From: Monarcha castaneiventris obscurior
Taxonomy: Eukaryota; Chordata; Aves; Passeriformes; Monarchidae
Direction: 5' to 3'
DNA length: 64,000 nucleotides
Assembly (NCBI GenBank): GCA_026261815.1
Contig: JAMPIT010000682.1
Location: 1,746,001 to 1,810,000 of the forward strand
The notes under the pieces are model-generated. The model was given only the letters and a program-made list of their open reading frames with translations. It had not been told where the DNA came from and searched no databases. This document shows positions 1 to 11,912 of this stretch, piece after piece; the stretch's first letter is position 1; each line of letters starts with the position of its first letter. A program made the position numbers and the translations under genes.

Positions 1-93
1 GCCCACAAACACCTGGAACTTAAAACTGACTGAAAAAGAGATTGATTAAGTGCACATTGTTTATCACATCTTCTCAAACACAGGCTTTCTTAC
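1..93 (-). other. RAD23B: RAD23B intron 7, partial
   Basis: The sequence left of the exon 7 donor is intronic and runs out of the window. Nothing else is recognisable in it. Confidence 0.9.
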
Positions 94-217
94 CTCCTAG
101 TGAGCTAGTAGTCGTGGGTATAGTTGCTACTGCTGCTGCCACTGCTGAAGACTGAGATGCACCAGTGGTTGGTGGTTGAGGGGGTTCAGCCACAGCCTGA
201 TTATCTCCAGGTATACC
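94..217 (-). CDS. RAD23B: RAD23B coding exon 7 (Ala/Thr-rich linker after UBA1)
   Basis: This exon encodes residues 221-261 plus one base of the next glycine. It starts GIPGDNQAVAEPPQPPTTGA, continues through a Ser/Ala/Val run and a Thr/Ser stretch, and ends SSLG. It links UBA1 to the XPC-binding (STI1-like) domain, which would start in the next exon left of the window. The acceptor is GTGGCTTTAG and the donor GTAAGA follows GAG. The Ala and Thr runs are shorter than in the human protein, as expected for a low-complexity linker. Confidence 0.95.
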
Positions 218-293
218 CTAAAGCCACAGTTCACATCATTACCCAGAGAAATGTTTCAACTACATGCAGTATTTGGGTTTCAAAATGAAGGGG

Positions 294-305
294 AAAAAAA
301 AAAAA
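294..305. repeat. A12 mononucleotide run (T12 on the RAD23B transcript)
   Basis: Twelve consecutive A on the plus strand, about 76 bases upstream of the exon 7 acceptor in transcript direction. Confidence 0.95.
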
Positions 306-2162
306 CCAAATGCTTAATGCTTTCACTGCAAATACGAGGCAAGATCCTGTGAATTATGCGTTTACAACTGACAGAAGACACTGTGAAAATACTATTTTTT
401 GGCAGGAAAAATCTGTGTTTTTTATAGGAAGGCAGTAAAGCATGTACTGCATCACTTTAAAACACACTTCGCCTGATAAAAAATATTTCCTTTGAATCCT
501 GTTTGAAGATATTTGATATGAGTGAAAAAGTTAAACCAAATATACTGTTACAGTATGTTATACCGTTATGCAAAAGAAGTGACATTACAGCAACAAACTG
601 CAATACAAAATGCTAGCTAAGATTAACAATGCCATACAACTGGCAAGAAACTGAGAAGAGATACAAGAACACAGCTCTTGAGACCTCTTTCCTCAATGGA
701 AAGCTGTCATTTACTGTATCTTGAAAGTGAAAAGGTCTATACATCACCCAGCTTTAGCAGTTTGAAAAAAAAAGAGTTAACTTGCCTTTTGTTTATTTTC
801 TATCTGCAAGCAACTTTGTATAGGAACCGATTGCTGTGGGGGCTGGAATGGACAAAGCTAAAACACAGTATTATAATGATGATACCTCACTGTACTACTT
901 CTCTCCTGCATGGAAATCCTTCAAGCTTCCTACCCTAACCCTACCTTCCTCACTGTCACTGAATTCCTGCACCAAGTTTGTCCTTTCAATCTGCCTCCCT
1001 GAAGCCTGGAAACTTACTCATGGGAAAGACACCAAGAATTTTACAACAAGCCCTGCTGGAACAGCCCAGAGAAGTTACCCAAATGAGGGTCACCCTTCTG
1101 TTTGGGAACCACAAAACAGAAGGAACTGGGGGGGGGGTGGAAACATTACAGAACTACAGGGTAACCAGATAATGAAGAGGTTTGTCAAGCCTACCATAAA
1201 AATCACTGGTAGGTAATGTAGATTAAAAGTCCTGCTGTAACATGATCTTCACATGGCATGTTCATCATTACACCTGAACAAAAAGGACAATTATACAGCT
1301 AAATATAGAGGGCACATCTAGAAATGGAGAACTGGACAGTGCCCCAAGCAATGCTTTGCCTTACCTGTTTATTAAGAATCACATCAAGGTGTAAATCACC
1401 TAATCATCAACTGCATGTTTAAGCCACTCAGGGGAATAAATGCAAGATTTCCCTGTCACACACTTCATTACCTTCACATGGCTCAGTAAGCTTGCTACAC
1501 ATCCCTCCCTCCACTGAGGGGGAGAAGAATTCCATTCATGGTATAATTCTGAGGCAACGCTCCCTTATCAGTGGCTTACAGAGCACTGATTAAATACCTT
1601 TTCCCATAAAAAAAATAATTTCTGGCAATTCAAGTATAATGTAACAACTTGGGTTACTCTTGTGAAATTACTAGCTGATTTCACCTATTCACAGGCATAT
1701 GTCATCACTGCAATCCGTGTCCAGATCAAACAACGTGCGCTTGTTTAAACTTTTCAGTTTGCTCTTGAACGGAAGAACTGTGTAAACTCGTTCAAACAAA
1801 TTTACTTAGAAATTATTTGTCATCTTGAACATCATCTTAACTCTTGAACACAGGCTTGAAGTATCACTCTCCAGATAACAGAGACTGTGTACAGTTGCAG
1901 CCAGACAATGCCAGTGAGGCGTGTGGACCTTGCTCACACAGCTACACAACAGAATAAAGCGTGGTATTAAACCACACACAAGTCCCTCTGAATGCAAACA
2001 CTGCTTGGACAGCAAAAAAAGGCCACTGTTGCCTTATGGTGGATGAAACACTTGTTTACTGTTTAACTGAGCAGTACAGTGGTTTTTAGCTGACATTGCT
2101 CTCCGCAGGGCAATAATCACATCAGGTCCAGCTTCTGCCTAGAACAGAGAACAAAATAGTTC

Positions 2163-2410
2163 CAGTTGGGAGGCACTTGCAATGATCATCTAGTCCCACT
2201 GACTGACCAATTCACGGTTCACCAAAAGTTAAAGCCTGCAAAGGGCATTGTCCAAATGCCTCTGAAACACTGAGAGGCACAGGACTTTGACCACCTCTCT
2301 AGGAATTATGTCCAGTGTCTGACTATACTCACACAAAAGAAATGTTTCCTAAAAATATCCAAACTAAATGGCTGGTTATTGAAGAGATGACAGAACTCCT
2401 TCCTAATTAG
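2163..2410 (-). mobile_element. Old CR1 LINE fragment (3' region)
   Basis: The plus strand carries the reverse complement of a CR1 3' region: GATCATCTAGTCCCACTG, then a diverged equivalent of the usual consensus through ACCACCTCTCTAGG and a trailing CCTAAAAATATCCAAACTAA. It is strongly diverged, so an old insertion. It lies in RAD23B intron 6, in the same orientation as the gene. Confidence 0.65.
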
Positions 2411-4529
2411 GGTTTAAGAAATCCTTGGCTCAAAGGGAGATCTGAATGTAAATGCCTCCAAAGTCTGTGGCTTAGGAAAATAAAGAGCATCCTTTGCAAC
2501 GGAGACCTCCTTCCATGACCACAGGTCATGGACACAGGATTACATCTACATCTTCAATGATGAAGCCATGAAAAACTGAAGAGCTTCCCACATGGACCAC
2601 GGACAACAAGTAGAATCTTCAGGGCTCATCTGAGGAACAGCTGTGTTTTAATTAGTTGAAGTCCTTTCCAACATTGTACAGGTACTTTTGGTGAACTGGT
2701 TCTTCGAACACCTACAGATCTCAATATCCTAATCCTAATCTGCAGATTACATGAAAGATAGTGCTGAGGATAGTTTGGAGGCAGGTAATATAGAGAGAAG
2801 GTCAAAGAACAGTGTCACCAACAGACCAGATCAAGAGTAACTAAAAAGAACCTTTTTTTGATGCAGCAGCAGAGTAAGGAACATCTTCAGACCCCAGCAG
2901 ATCCAGAACAGTTAGAAACACCATTTACAGCAAAAGGATTGTTCTAGAAGGACAGACAAAAGTCTGACATCTAATATGGTCTCCAAGAGCAAGACCATTC
3001 CTCCCTACTCCCTTTTCCAGAAGGAAGAAGAAAAAGAAAAGGTATTTCCAGTGAAGGATAACACAAAACATAAAGGGACATCTTATATAACAGAAGGACT
3101 CCATTTTATATACGGGACCTTCTGAAGGACTGGAAATGAACTGCTCATACCAATCAATGTATTTGGCAGACGTGACATTAACTCCATCACAGGGATACTC
3201 TGTGTCTATTCTGGAGCTCCTGAAGAGAAATAAGCTGGAGGAGGGAAATGCCAGACTGAGTGCACAAGAATTGCACGCTGTGTAGGACTGCCACATGCAC
3301 AGCAGGCCCAACGCTCACGGGAGGCACTGAATTCATGGTGTGTTTACAGACTAGATGAACAGTAAAACCAACATTTTGACAGCATGAAAAACAAATGTTT
3401 GAGTTTGCAGACCTATGACAGAGTAGGGAGTTATTGCATTCACCCTTGCTTGGCCTAATGCTAGCTGGGAATTGAACTTTTTACATTCTTGTACTCAAAA
3501 TATTTGTTGTCAGTTTAAAATCTGAAGATTACAAAGTCTTGGGAACACTAATGTAAGTGGGAAGTACGCCAGGGACTTGCAGTTGTAACTAGTGAAGGAA
3601 AACTTCATTAACAAAAGTAAAGCTTTATAACTGGAGGGTAAAGATGCCAGATTTCTTATCAATCAATCAGAAGTTCAACCCACATGTATTTTGCAAGGAT
3701 TAGGTGAAGATATCTGGTTGCCAGATTTTAATAAAGTTCTGCTAAAAGGAAAAACCTCATCAGGGAAAAAAATGGTATGCCAGAGTGAAAATTAAATGCA
3801 CTGGAAGTACTGATTAAGCAACAAAATCATAAGACAGATTCTATGGCAGTTACAATTCACCTGTCAGATTAAGGTATACAATGAGAAATAATCCAAAAAG
3901 CCCCACAACAACTCACAGGGTTTTCATTAAAGTGAAATTACTCTTCTATTTCCTCTCATGCCAATGAAGTTCGTTTAACCCTTCAAGCTTTATTTATCAA
4001 ATGAAAATTGTTTCTTCTCTAGAACATTGCTGAAATGAAAACACCAGTTAAATTAAGCACAGCTGAAAAAAAAAAAACCCTCTCAAACCTTTCTGTTTGG
4101 AAAGTGTATTAAGAACACTGTGCATTATTAGCAAAAACAGTGAACTGGAACTTAAAGAATGGTGATGTTATAGATACTAGTGCAAAAGTAAAACTAATCA
4201 ACTAATGCTGTCACTAAGAGGTGACACAAAATCACTGAGCCAGCCAATGGCAGTTAAAGCTATCACTGTAACTGGACATACTTTACGTACAAATCCATAT
4301 GAATCAACAAAAAACAAAAGCAAAGAAGTGGTAGAGGTGGTTAGGGGATTACTTCAGTGTTTTCTGTAACACATCATGTCTTTTAAAATTTCAAATCTCA
4401 TCTTTCCAGATGGCGAACGTCACTCTCAGGGATAGAGTAATGCTCAAAATAACACCAAAATCCAAGTGAAAGGTGTGACGTGGGAAACAAAAACTGAAAG
4501 AATGAGGTGCAGGCAAGGTAAGTGCTCAC

Positions 4530-4657
4530 CATCAGAAGGTATTCCACCGCTCTGTCAGGATTGTTGAAGCTGGCCCTCAGCGCCGCTATCACCTGCTCTC
4601 GCTCGTAGCCCATGGACATGATCTCAGTCACCATGTTCTCATAGGACTGACCTGTCA
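4530..4657 (-). CDS. RAD23B: RAD23B coding exon 6 (first UBA domain, UBA1)
   Basis: This exon completes Val178 and encodes residues 179-220. It starts [20 protein letters not shown] and ends [12 protein letters not shown]. This is the complete first UBA domain, a three-helix bundle that binds ubiquitin; the MGY loop and the C-terminal AVEYLL helix are the usual ubiquitin-contact elements. As far as I recall the human sequence, the domain is identical. The acceptor is GTGACTTCCAG and the donor is GTGAGC. The frame runs on past the donor for about 43 codons before a stop, so intron retention would give a truncated protein ending after UBA1. Confidence 0.97.
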
Positions 4658-7600
4658 CTGGAAGTCACAGGACCACCATTTTAAGGGAAGGAGATGAAAA
4701 TAATCACCGACCAAAAAAAAAAACCAAAAAAAAAAACAAAAAAAAAAAGTTTCAATGGATAAACATAATTTCTACCCAAAATTCAGTCGTTCATTGAAAA
4801 GAGTACTTCCTATTAAACATGCCGCGGGGTTCTGTAGGTTTAATTCCAAAAATATTCAGGGGTTTCATTACAAATTTGATTGGAAATAGTGAAGGGTAAT
4901 GAAGAAAATGTAAACTTCTACTGACAAAAGCAGTACTTGTGATACTTCTGTACTTGTAATTGAAATGACGTTCTCTCTTCAAGTTTTCATTTAAGGTCAA
5001 GGGCATCCTCACAGCTAATATTCAATTCCTGATGCAATCAAGAGAAGTCTCCTGCAGCTTACATTTGAAAATCAAAACTTTCAAGGCATAAAGCTGCCTG
5101 CCAAATTGTTAGCCATTGAGGATTTTCCAAATAAAGATTTCTTGCTATGCTGTTGTTAGATAGATGACAATTAGTGATGACCATTATATTGCTATATATT
5201 GCTATGTGCTGGTGATGATGATCCAAGTAATTTAATCAACTTAACGTGGACCAACTCAAATCAGAGAGATGACTTAAAAGTTGTATCTAGGAAAGTCACT
5301 CAAGACTTCAATGAGGGTTCAGGAGACCAGGTTATCTCATTTAATTCTTATCTCACTCAATTTAACATTTGACTAGACATCCATCACATCAAATCCCCCA
5401 CCTCTTACAGCAAAAATGGATGAAAACTGTCCCACAGCTGCAGCAATCAAGATAAAAGGTACACACACCATATACGGAGCAATTTAAGGGCAACTGATCA
5501 CTACACTAACCTCACTGTAAGGAAAATTATTATGTCTTTTCATAATCCATGTAATTTTGCTGCCTTCAAAGCAAACAGCAGGTATAACAATTAAAAAAAG
5601 GTAACTATTCTATTATACATTGTAATTGGGAAAATCTTAAAGCTTATCTTCCTGGGGACAAAAAAGAATACAAACAAACCCAGGCATTAAAATACCATCT
5701 CCTTCCTTGGATAAAGGTATTTCTGATCTCAGTGAAATCCTACTACTGACTGGCTCTACAACTAGCAAGCTAGTGGCAGGAGAGTTAAATAATTAACAGT
5801 CATCATAAAAAAACAACTGATTAGTAATTAAAAAAAAAAAAACCCAGAGGAAACAAATAGAAGAGCTACTCTGTTAAGACAAGTAAGTAATAATTAAAAG
5901 AACCAAAGAAAACATGAAATTTTATTCCCTTAGGGAGAAGGTGTTTAACTCAAGCCAACATTAATACAACCCCACTGCCTGTTTCTTAATGTGTGCCTCT
6001 AAATAATCAGTGGGTGTATGACTTAGGGCAGTATACTCAAGAACAAACAACAAAACAGCCCTAGCCCAAGGGCGCTTGTGCATTGTCCATAAATAAAGGA
6101 TTTAAAATCCTTGACTAATTTGAGTATTTATTATTTGGGCTTCAAAGTAATAGTGCCAACCTGATTGTAGGGAATGGTAGTTTTTCACGTCTTCATACAG
6201 AAGTACAAAATCATTCATTTTACATCTACCTGCATTTCTTCAGACATTAAAAAAAAAAAAACACCTAAACTTTGCTCTAAAGATACATACTTTTATATAT
6301 ATCTTCAAAGAAGCAAAAAGGCCAGGCCAACAATTGTCCCAACACAATGATTTTGCTACACTCCTGCTCACATTCTTCCTGACACAGCATTAGTTTACCT
6401 TTACTACTCCTAAGAAACTAACCAAGCAGACAGAACACCTGTTGATGTAATTAGTCACTACTTGAACACTTCTGCATTGCTTTTTCAATATAAGCAAGGT
6501 AGAGACTAGAACAGTATGAGAGATTTGATAGAGGAAAAAGATGCAAAAAGGCTGGCTTGCTCTGCACTGGCTGTTACCTAAGGCATAATTAAAAGCCAAA
6601 GGAGGAAAACAGAATTACTGAAAATGTAGGTGCATGTACTCCATATGGACTAGTTAACAAGCTGAGCAAAAGTGAGATCAAGAATAGTAATTCAGAAGTT
6701 GCACACCAGCAATGTCATGATACAGAGTCAGGCCTATCTGTACCTAGTGCTTAGTGGAAATGTTTGAGGTCAATGCTGAATTGATTCTGCTCTTTGCTTT
6801 CAAATAACATTTTAAATCTGGATTAACTCTCAAATCTAGTTCATGACACTCCCCACAATAATTCTTGTCCTATGCCCTAAAGAAATTTTACGCTGCTCCT
6901 GTGAAAGATGTGGTTGCACAAGAACTGCAAGACATGCAGATCCTCATGTAGCACACAAAGCCACATCACTTTTCAGAATTTAACTGAAAACAGCAGGAAA
7001 TCATAGAAACCAATCCCTGTTTATAAAGCAAAGTCAATTAATTTCAGACAATGTAATTGAGAAGCCACAGTTAAAATATGTGTAGGATCCAACTGAGGAT
7101 GTGAAGACATACTCCATCAATTTGTGCAAGCAAATTCCCTCCAGGACAGTTTTTAAAGAAAAAGACTCACAAAGTTCATGCCTATGGCTCTTGAAATTTT
7201 TTGGCTGACAACACTTACAGTATGCTTACCCAGAAAAGCACACTCAATACCTGTTATTTCCAAACACGTTAGGGATACGTGGGTTTTACTCCATCAGACA
7301 CCAACCAAAGAACTCCCATATAAAATGGACAGTGAGGTGATGGTCTTGAAATGGGATTTCTTCCTTTTTTTTCCAATTTCGAAGAGATTTGAATCAAGAC
7401 CACCAGATTCATTTAACTTGCTGATCAACACTGTTAACACAAGTGTTTGTGATGACCTCATATTGGCTACGGAGATATTATGAATGGTTAAGGAAGCACC
7501 TCTGGTGGCAGCAATCATTTCAGCCACTTTAGTTCTGTTACATTTTTGTCTCCTGCAGTATCCATCAGCTATTCCAGATCATACAATCTAGAACAGTATG

Positions 7601-8519
7601 TCACACCTAAGACCTAAACTGCAGCTGGACAGACTAAACCTAGTAGCTACCAATAATTCATGTAAAACACTGCTGCTACTTCTAAATCACCCTGGGCTGG
7701 CTTAAGCACAGCACCTGCCTCCAACATATCCACACAAAAATGTAAGTGAAACTCTTTACTTGGCTTAACTCTATACCAAACTGCAGCTTCATATTTAAAG
7801 ACAAAAGACAGAATAAAAACCCCACTTCCTCTGTATTTCTGTGCCTGAATTTGTTATGTTCCAAAACAACCCAAAAATTTCAGGAGGAGTAAGGATTTGT
7901 GGGTTTGTCTAACAATTTCCTAGGTACCCAAATCAGCACAAATGAGGGGCAGACATTCCTATTGTCTTTAGTCTGTTTATTCCACTAAGAAACAAAGATT
8001 ATTACTTAAACTGTCAAAATAAAAGCAAGTTGACTCTAAATACATGGAGGCCTTCATTTCTCAGCCCAGATAGCAGCAGATCTGGTGAAATTATCTAATC
8101 TAAATGTGTCAAAAAGCAAAGTACTTTCAAAGCTGGAACAAGTGAAAAATAAAGGCAGCCATTTTATCTTATTTTCACAGACCTGCACTCTGTGAAAAGC
8201 ACACACATGTTTACAGCTAGTCTTCTATTCAGGCTACTTCAAAGTGAATAGTTAGAAGAGAAATTAAGGCAAATGGGGGAAAAAAAGCAGGGATGACAAG
8301 GAACTTCCTTTTACACCATAAAAATATACAACAGGAAATATTCTTCAGTAAAGTAGTTCTCAATGCTGGTTCCAAGATATCAACTTCAGGTCTTACAGAA
8401 GAGCACTTTGATTATAACTTTAACAATGACAGATACAGAAGGAAATGTCAACATCTGCTAATCCGTCATGTTTCTGCTGCACCAAAATAATGTCTACATT
8501 AAAAAAACTCTCCACTTAC
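4658..8519 (-). other. RAD23B: RAD23B intron 5
   Basis: This 3.9-kb AT-rich intron has no recognised interspersed repeat. Its notable feature is a triple A-run at 4713-4748, next to the exon 6 acceptor. No coding signal is seen. Confidence 0.9.
4713..4748. repeat. Triple A11 run
   Basis: Three runs of exactly 11 A are separated by CC and C. In the RAD23B transcript this is a T-rich tract about 55-90 bases upstream of the exon 6 acceptor. Confidence 0.95.
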
Positions 8520-8575
8520 CAAGTGCACTTATAGCATCCTCAAAAAGATTTGATCGAGATGTATCACCTGTTGTA
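8520..8575 (-). CDS. RAD23B: RAD23B coding exon 5 (short exon before UBA1)
   Basis: This 56-base exon completes Ser159, encodes residues 160-177 (TTGDTSRSNLFEDAISAL) and supplies the first base of Val178. The SRSNLFEDA core is the RAD23B signature just before the first UBA domain. The acceptor is CATCTTACAG and the donor is a strong GTAAGT. A run of 29 A on the plus strand (T on the transcript) lies about 60 bases upstream of the acceptor. Skipping this exon would break the frame, because 56 is not a multiple of three. Confidence 0.95.
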
Positions 8576-8635
8576 CTGTAAGATGAAGACAAGTGCAATG
8601 GTAATTACAAAACTTTGGAAAACTTCCTGTTTTAC

Positions 8636-8664
8636 AAAAAAAAAAAAAAAAAAAAAAAAAAAAA
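8636..8664. repeat. A29 mononucleotide run (T29 on the RAD23B transcript)
   Basis: A run of 29 A lies about 60 bases upstream of the exon 5 acceptor in transcript direction. Runs this long are usually length-polymorphic. Confidence 0.95.
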
Positions 8665-9534
8665 CGCAGCAGCAGCTGTAACTCTAATAGCCCCTTTTGT
8701 TTCTAAAAAACCAACAAAGCTTTCCAAAGAGCTCTCTTTTGGTCCTATAGTGAGAACAGATTTTACAAACTTACAATGCTAGCATTTTTAACACGAGGCC
8801 AACCTTCCCCCGCTACCCCCCAGAAGTTTGGCTCTTGCCCATCTGCTCACGGATTAGCCATCTGCTTGCTTGAATGCTTTAAAGGGTGGGAGAACAAGGT
8901 GGATTTTCAAAAGCACACAGCAGTCTCACTAACTGCTTCCCCACAGTCACCAGTTTGACCTCAACGAGGACCCAAGGAGGTCGGTGGCAAGCACTTATTA
9001 AAATCTCAGTATACTACTTTCCCAGGAATATAAACTGCTAACATTTGCAATCACTCCATCTCAAGTTATCAAAGTTGTTAAATTACAGGATTAAAGGCTC
9101 ACCTCCATGAACAGCAAGGAACACAGAGGCACAACACTGGCTAGAGGAATACAAGTTTTAATCAGCCACAGCCAAGGGTGCCCCATTCCCAGGGCTGCAA
9201 ATTAAAGCATCAGCCCCTTGGTTTCAGGGTGACACCCAAGGTGTCCTGTCAACAGGACTCCTTCAAGGGCATTACAGCCTACAAGCGTGGTGCAACTCAC
9301 CATGGGGTGCCAGGAAAAAGTTTTGGGGGAAATCTAGAGCAAGAATCAAAGGCAGGGAAAGGAAAAGCACCAAGGCATCCTGCAGATGAAAAGCACGGGT
9401 TAAGAGAGCAAAAAGAGGAGAAGAAGGGCCAGTCATAGATAAGAAACACTTGCCTGGCCACGCTCTGCACCTCGCCACCAGTCCGTCCCGTCTTTTTATT
9501 AAATTCTACTTCTAAAATTTCTCATGATGCAGGG

Positions 9535-9573
9535 AGGGTGTGTGTGTGGGGGGGGTGGGGGTGTGTGTGTGTC
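9535..9573. repeat. GT/G-rich microsatellite
   Basis: GTGTGTGTG is followed by a G8 tract, T, G5 and again (TG)n. It is a compound simple repeat in RAD23B intron 4. Confidence 0.9.
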
Positions 9574-11664
9574 TATTCTACATGCACATGTGTATATGGA
9601 ATTCCAAGTGTTCACAGGGACAGGGAACTCTGAATTAGGGGGATCCAGACACCTGTGGAACCAGCAACTGCTGAGACCAGACACTGTGGAAGTCTGAAGG
9701 CCAAGGACCGCAGCCAGCTCCTGGGTGAGCCCTCTGTGTGTGTGCATGTGCAGGCAAAGGAAATCTGATTATCAGGGTTGCAGGGCTCAGGCAGTCCCCA
9801 TGCCCAGGTACCAAAACCTTGGCGAACTCTGAGGACCAGCTATCAAAACAGAAATTCGTATTTTTCATTTGTATTTTGCAGGTATTCATTTTGCAGCAGT
9901 GGGCTTTGCCCTAAACAGCCAGAGGGGAACAGGATGTGGCTGATGACTCTTGCATGAGTGATGGGCTTTTCCCTGCCTGAGCTGACCTAGGCAGCCAGAC
10001 ATATAGGTTTATACATACTGTGTGCATATTTTGGGAATACATGTTCAGTCTTGATAACGTGATAGACTTGAGGACATGGAGCTGCAGGAGCCTCACATTT
10101 ATCAGGCCACCAGAGTTGGCAAGTCCCACCAGCAAGTGAGAGATCATCAGATTGATCTGCATGTTTCCAGAAGACGCCACTGAAAAGCCAACAAGGCACT
10201 TACAGAGATCTCTGTGAGATCTATGGAAGAAATAATTTGTTCCAACAAGAATGCTTCACTAGTATCTGTCAGTAGTAAGATTTACAATCAAAAAAAGATC
10301 AAAGGCAGAGCAGGACGCCAGCTGGCCTGGCCTTGGGTCAATAAATCTTGCCTTAGTAATTTAACTTCTAAAGCAATTCAGAAGGAAACAGTATTCACTG
10401 AAATCAAGGCAGGTGATAACTTTAACGTATATGCTGAATTATTTTGTTCCTCCCTGTTAAATATGTACACTGAGACTCCCTTTCTGCAGTTTTTTTCATA
10501 AAACTGCAATCTGTACATTAAAAACACGGAAAACACTATGTCAGTACTAGAGACTGATCTTTGAACCTACTGGACAAACTGAGCATAAAAAAAAGGAAAA
10601 AACCCCATCCATTAATATTTTTTAAAAAGTAAGTTACTTTGACTGAAAAGTGAAACTTCATTTGCGTTCCATTTCTAAGAGATACTAATTTCTCAGAAAT
10701 GCAAAATTAAATCATCGATTTGTCTATTTAGTGCAAGAAATTTGTGATGAGTTTTTCAAGACATTAGGCAATTCCAAGTTCCACTTTGTTATCATCAAAT
10801 CAGTATTTGGTGGTGTTTAAATACAATCACTTAAAAATACTGCCTAGTGCACCAGTATTCCCAGAAATAACACACAAATAATTAGAAAACAGCTTATGAA
10901 AAATGAAGATTTGATGCTATGCAGCACTTCAAGGGTCATTAAATTCCAGTTAACAACATTTTAATCCCATGCAGTACTTAAGCAACTTAAAGCAAGCAAA
11001 AAAAAAAGGCAACAGCATACAACAGGGATGAAACCTCCAACTTCCATTTGATTTTCTCAATTGTAGAGAACTGACTTGAAAAGATTTTCCAGGTCCCACA
11101 ATTACCTGCATATGGACCAAGGAACATTCAGAAAAAATAAACTTGTAGCTTTAAGGCATTACATGATTAAGAGCAATACCACATCCTACATTTTCGAAGA
11201 AAATGCTCTTTCCAGAAATTAAGAGACTCATACAGCAATAAGAACTTAAGGTACAAATTTGACCAACATGATCTAAAACACAATTGGAGGTTTATGAGCA
11301 GGACAAGACACATTCCTCTTAAGACCTCAAGAGCTTTGTGAGCAGTAGAGCCCCACTGCAGGTGAATATCCTCAGTCTGAAAAGAAATTTGCATGATAGC
11401 AACTCTGAAATGCTTAACAGGAGCACAACTCTTGTGTCATTTAACTCTGCCCTACACAGGTTTATTCCCAAGACCACACTTGCCACAGGAAAAGGCCTAA
11501 GGAAGGAGGGGTGCTTCTTACAACCAGTAATATTACGCTTGAGTCAGAGACTGAAATTACAGTTAAGAAAGAAGAAGAATTATATAGAATGGAGAGAAAG
11601 ACTGGAACTAGAAGCAACAGAAATGGACAGAAATGGGAACCTATTCTTGGAGGCTTATTCATAC

Positions 11665-11912
11665 CTGTCAATTGATGATGGACTGACAGCAGCTGGTGCC
11701 TCAGGTGGTTTTTCTTCTGGCTTTTCCTCTTTCGGAGCACTCACAGGTGCAGGTTCAGAAGCCACTGCATCTGGTGCTGGTGGTGGAGGGACAGGAGCTG
11801 GCACAGGGGCAGCGACAGGGATTGGTGCAGCAACTGCTGTGGGAGCTGCAGTTGTTGAGCCAACAGTGGAAGTGGCATTTGACGGCTGAGTCGCTCCAGC
11901 TGCTGCTTTGGG
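11665..11912 (-). CDS. RAD23B: RAD23B coding exon 4 (Pro/Ala-rich linker)
   Basis: This exon encodes residues 77-158 plus two bases of Ser159. It starts with PKAA, has a Pro/Ala/Val/Thr-rich low-complexity middle, then an acidic and lysine-rich PKEEKPEEKPPE segment, and ends at SPSSID. This is the flexible linker between the UBL and first UBA domains. Such linkers let the UBL fold back on the UBA domains or reach the proteasome. The acceptor is CTCCCGTAG and the donor is GTATGA. The exon is 248 bases. Human RAD23B is a few residues longer here, and the sequence diverges as expected for a disordered linker. A long open frame on the opposite strand over this exon reflects base composition only. 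Confidence 0.94.

Larger units (their letters stand above)
218..4529 (-). other. RAD23B: RAD23B intron 6
   Basis: This 4.3-kb intron is AT-rich and carries one old CR1 fragment near 2.16-2.41 kb. It has a run of 12 A at 294-305, which is T in the transcript, about 76 bases upstream of the exon 7 acceptor. Short frames on either strand have no recognisable content. I see no RNA gene. Confidence 0.9.
8576..11664 (-). other. RAD23B: RAD23B intron 4
   Basis: This 3.1-kb intron contains a run of 29 A at 8636-8664 and a GT/G-rich microsatellite at 9535-9573. The rest appears unique, with a slightly GC-richer patch near 8.8-9.9 kb in which I recognise nothing. Confidence 0.9.

Noticed and set aside
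929..948. CCCTAACCCTA, telomere-like
   Set aside because: Fewer than two full units and no extended array; chance in a C/T-rich stretch.
4398..4529. Continuation of the UBA1 exon frame into intron 6
   Set aside because: A GTGAGC donor ends the exon exactly where the family sequence continues in exon 7. The extra residues have no family match.
11338..11889. A 183-codon open frame on the plus strand across RAD23B exon 4, ending in a Gly/Ala-rich stretch
   Set aside because: It is the antisense of the Pro/Ala-rich linker exon. The opposite strand is proven coding by splice sites and family match, and the Gly/Ala run is only a mirror of the codon use there.
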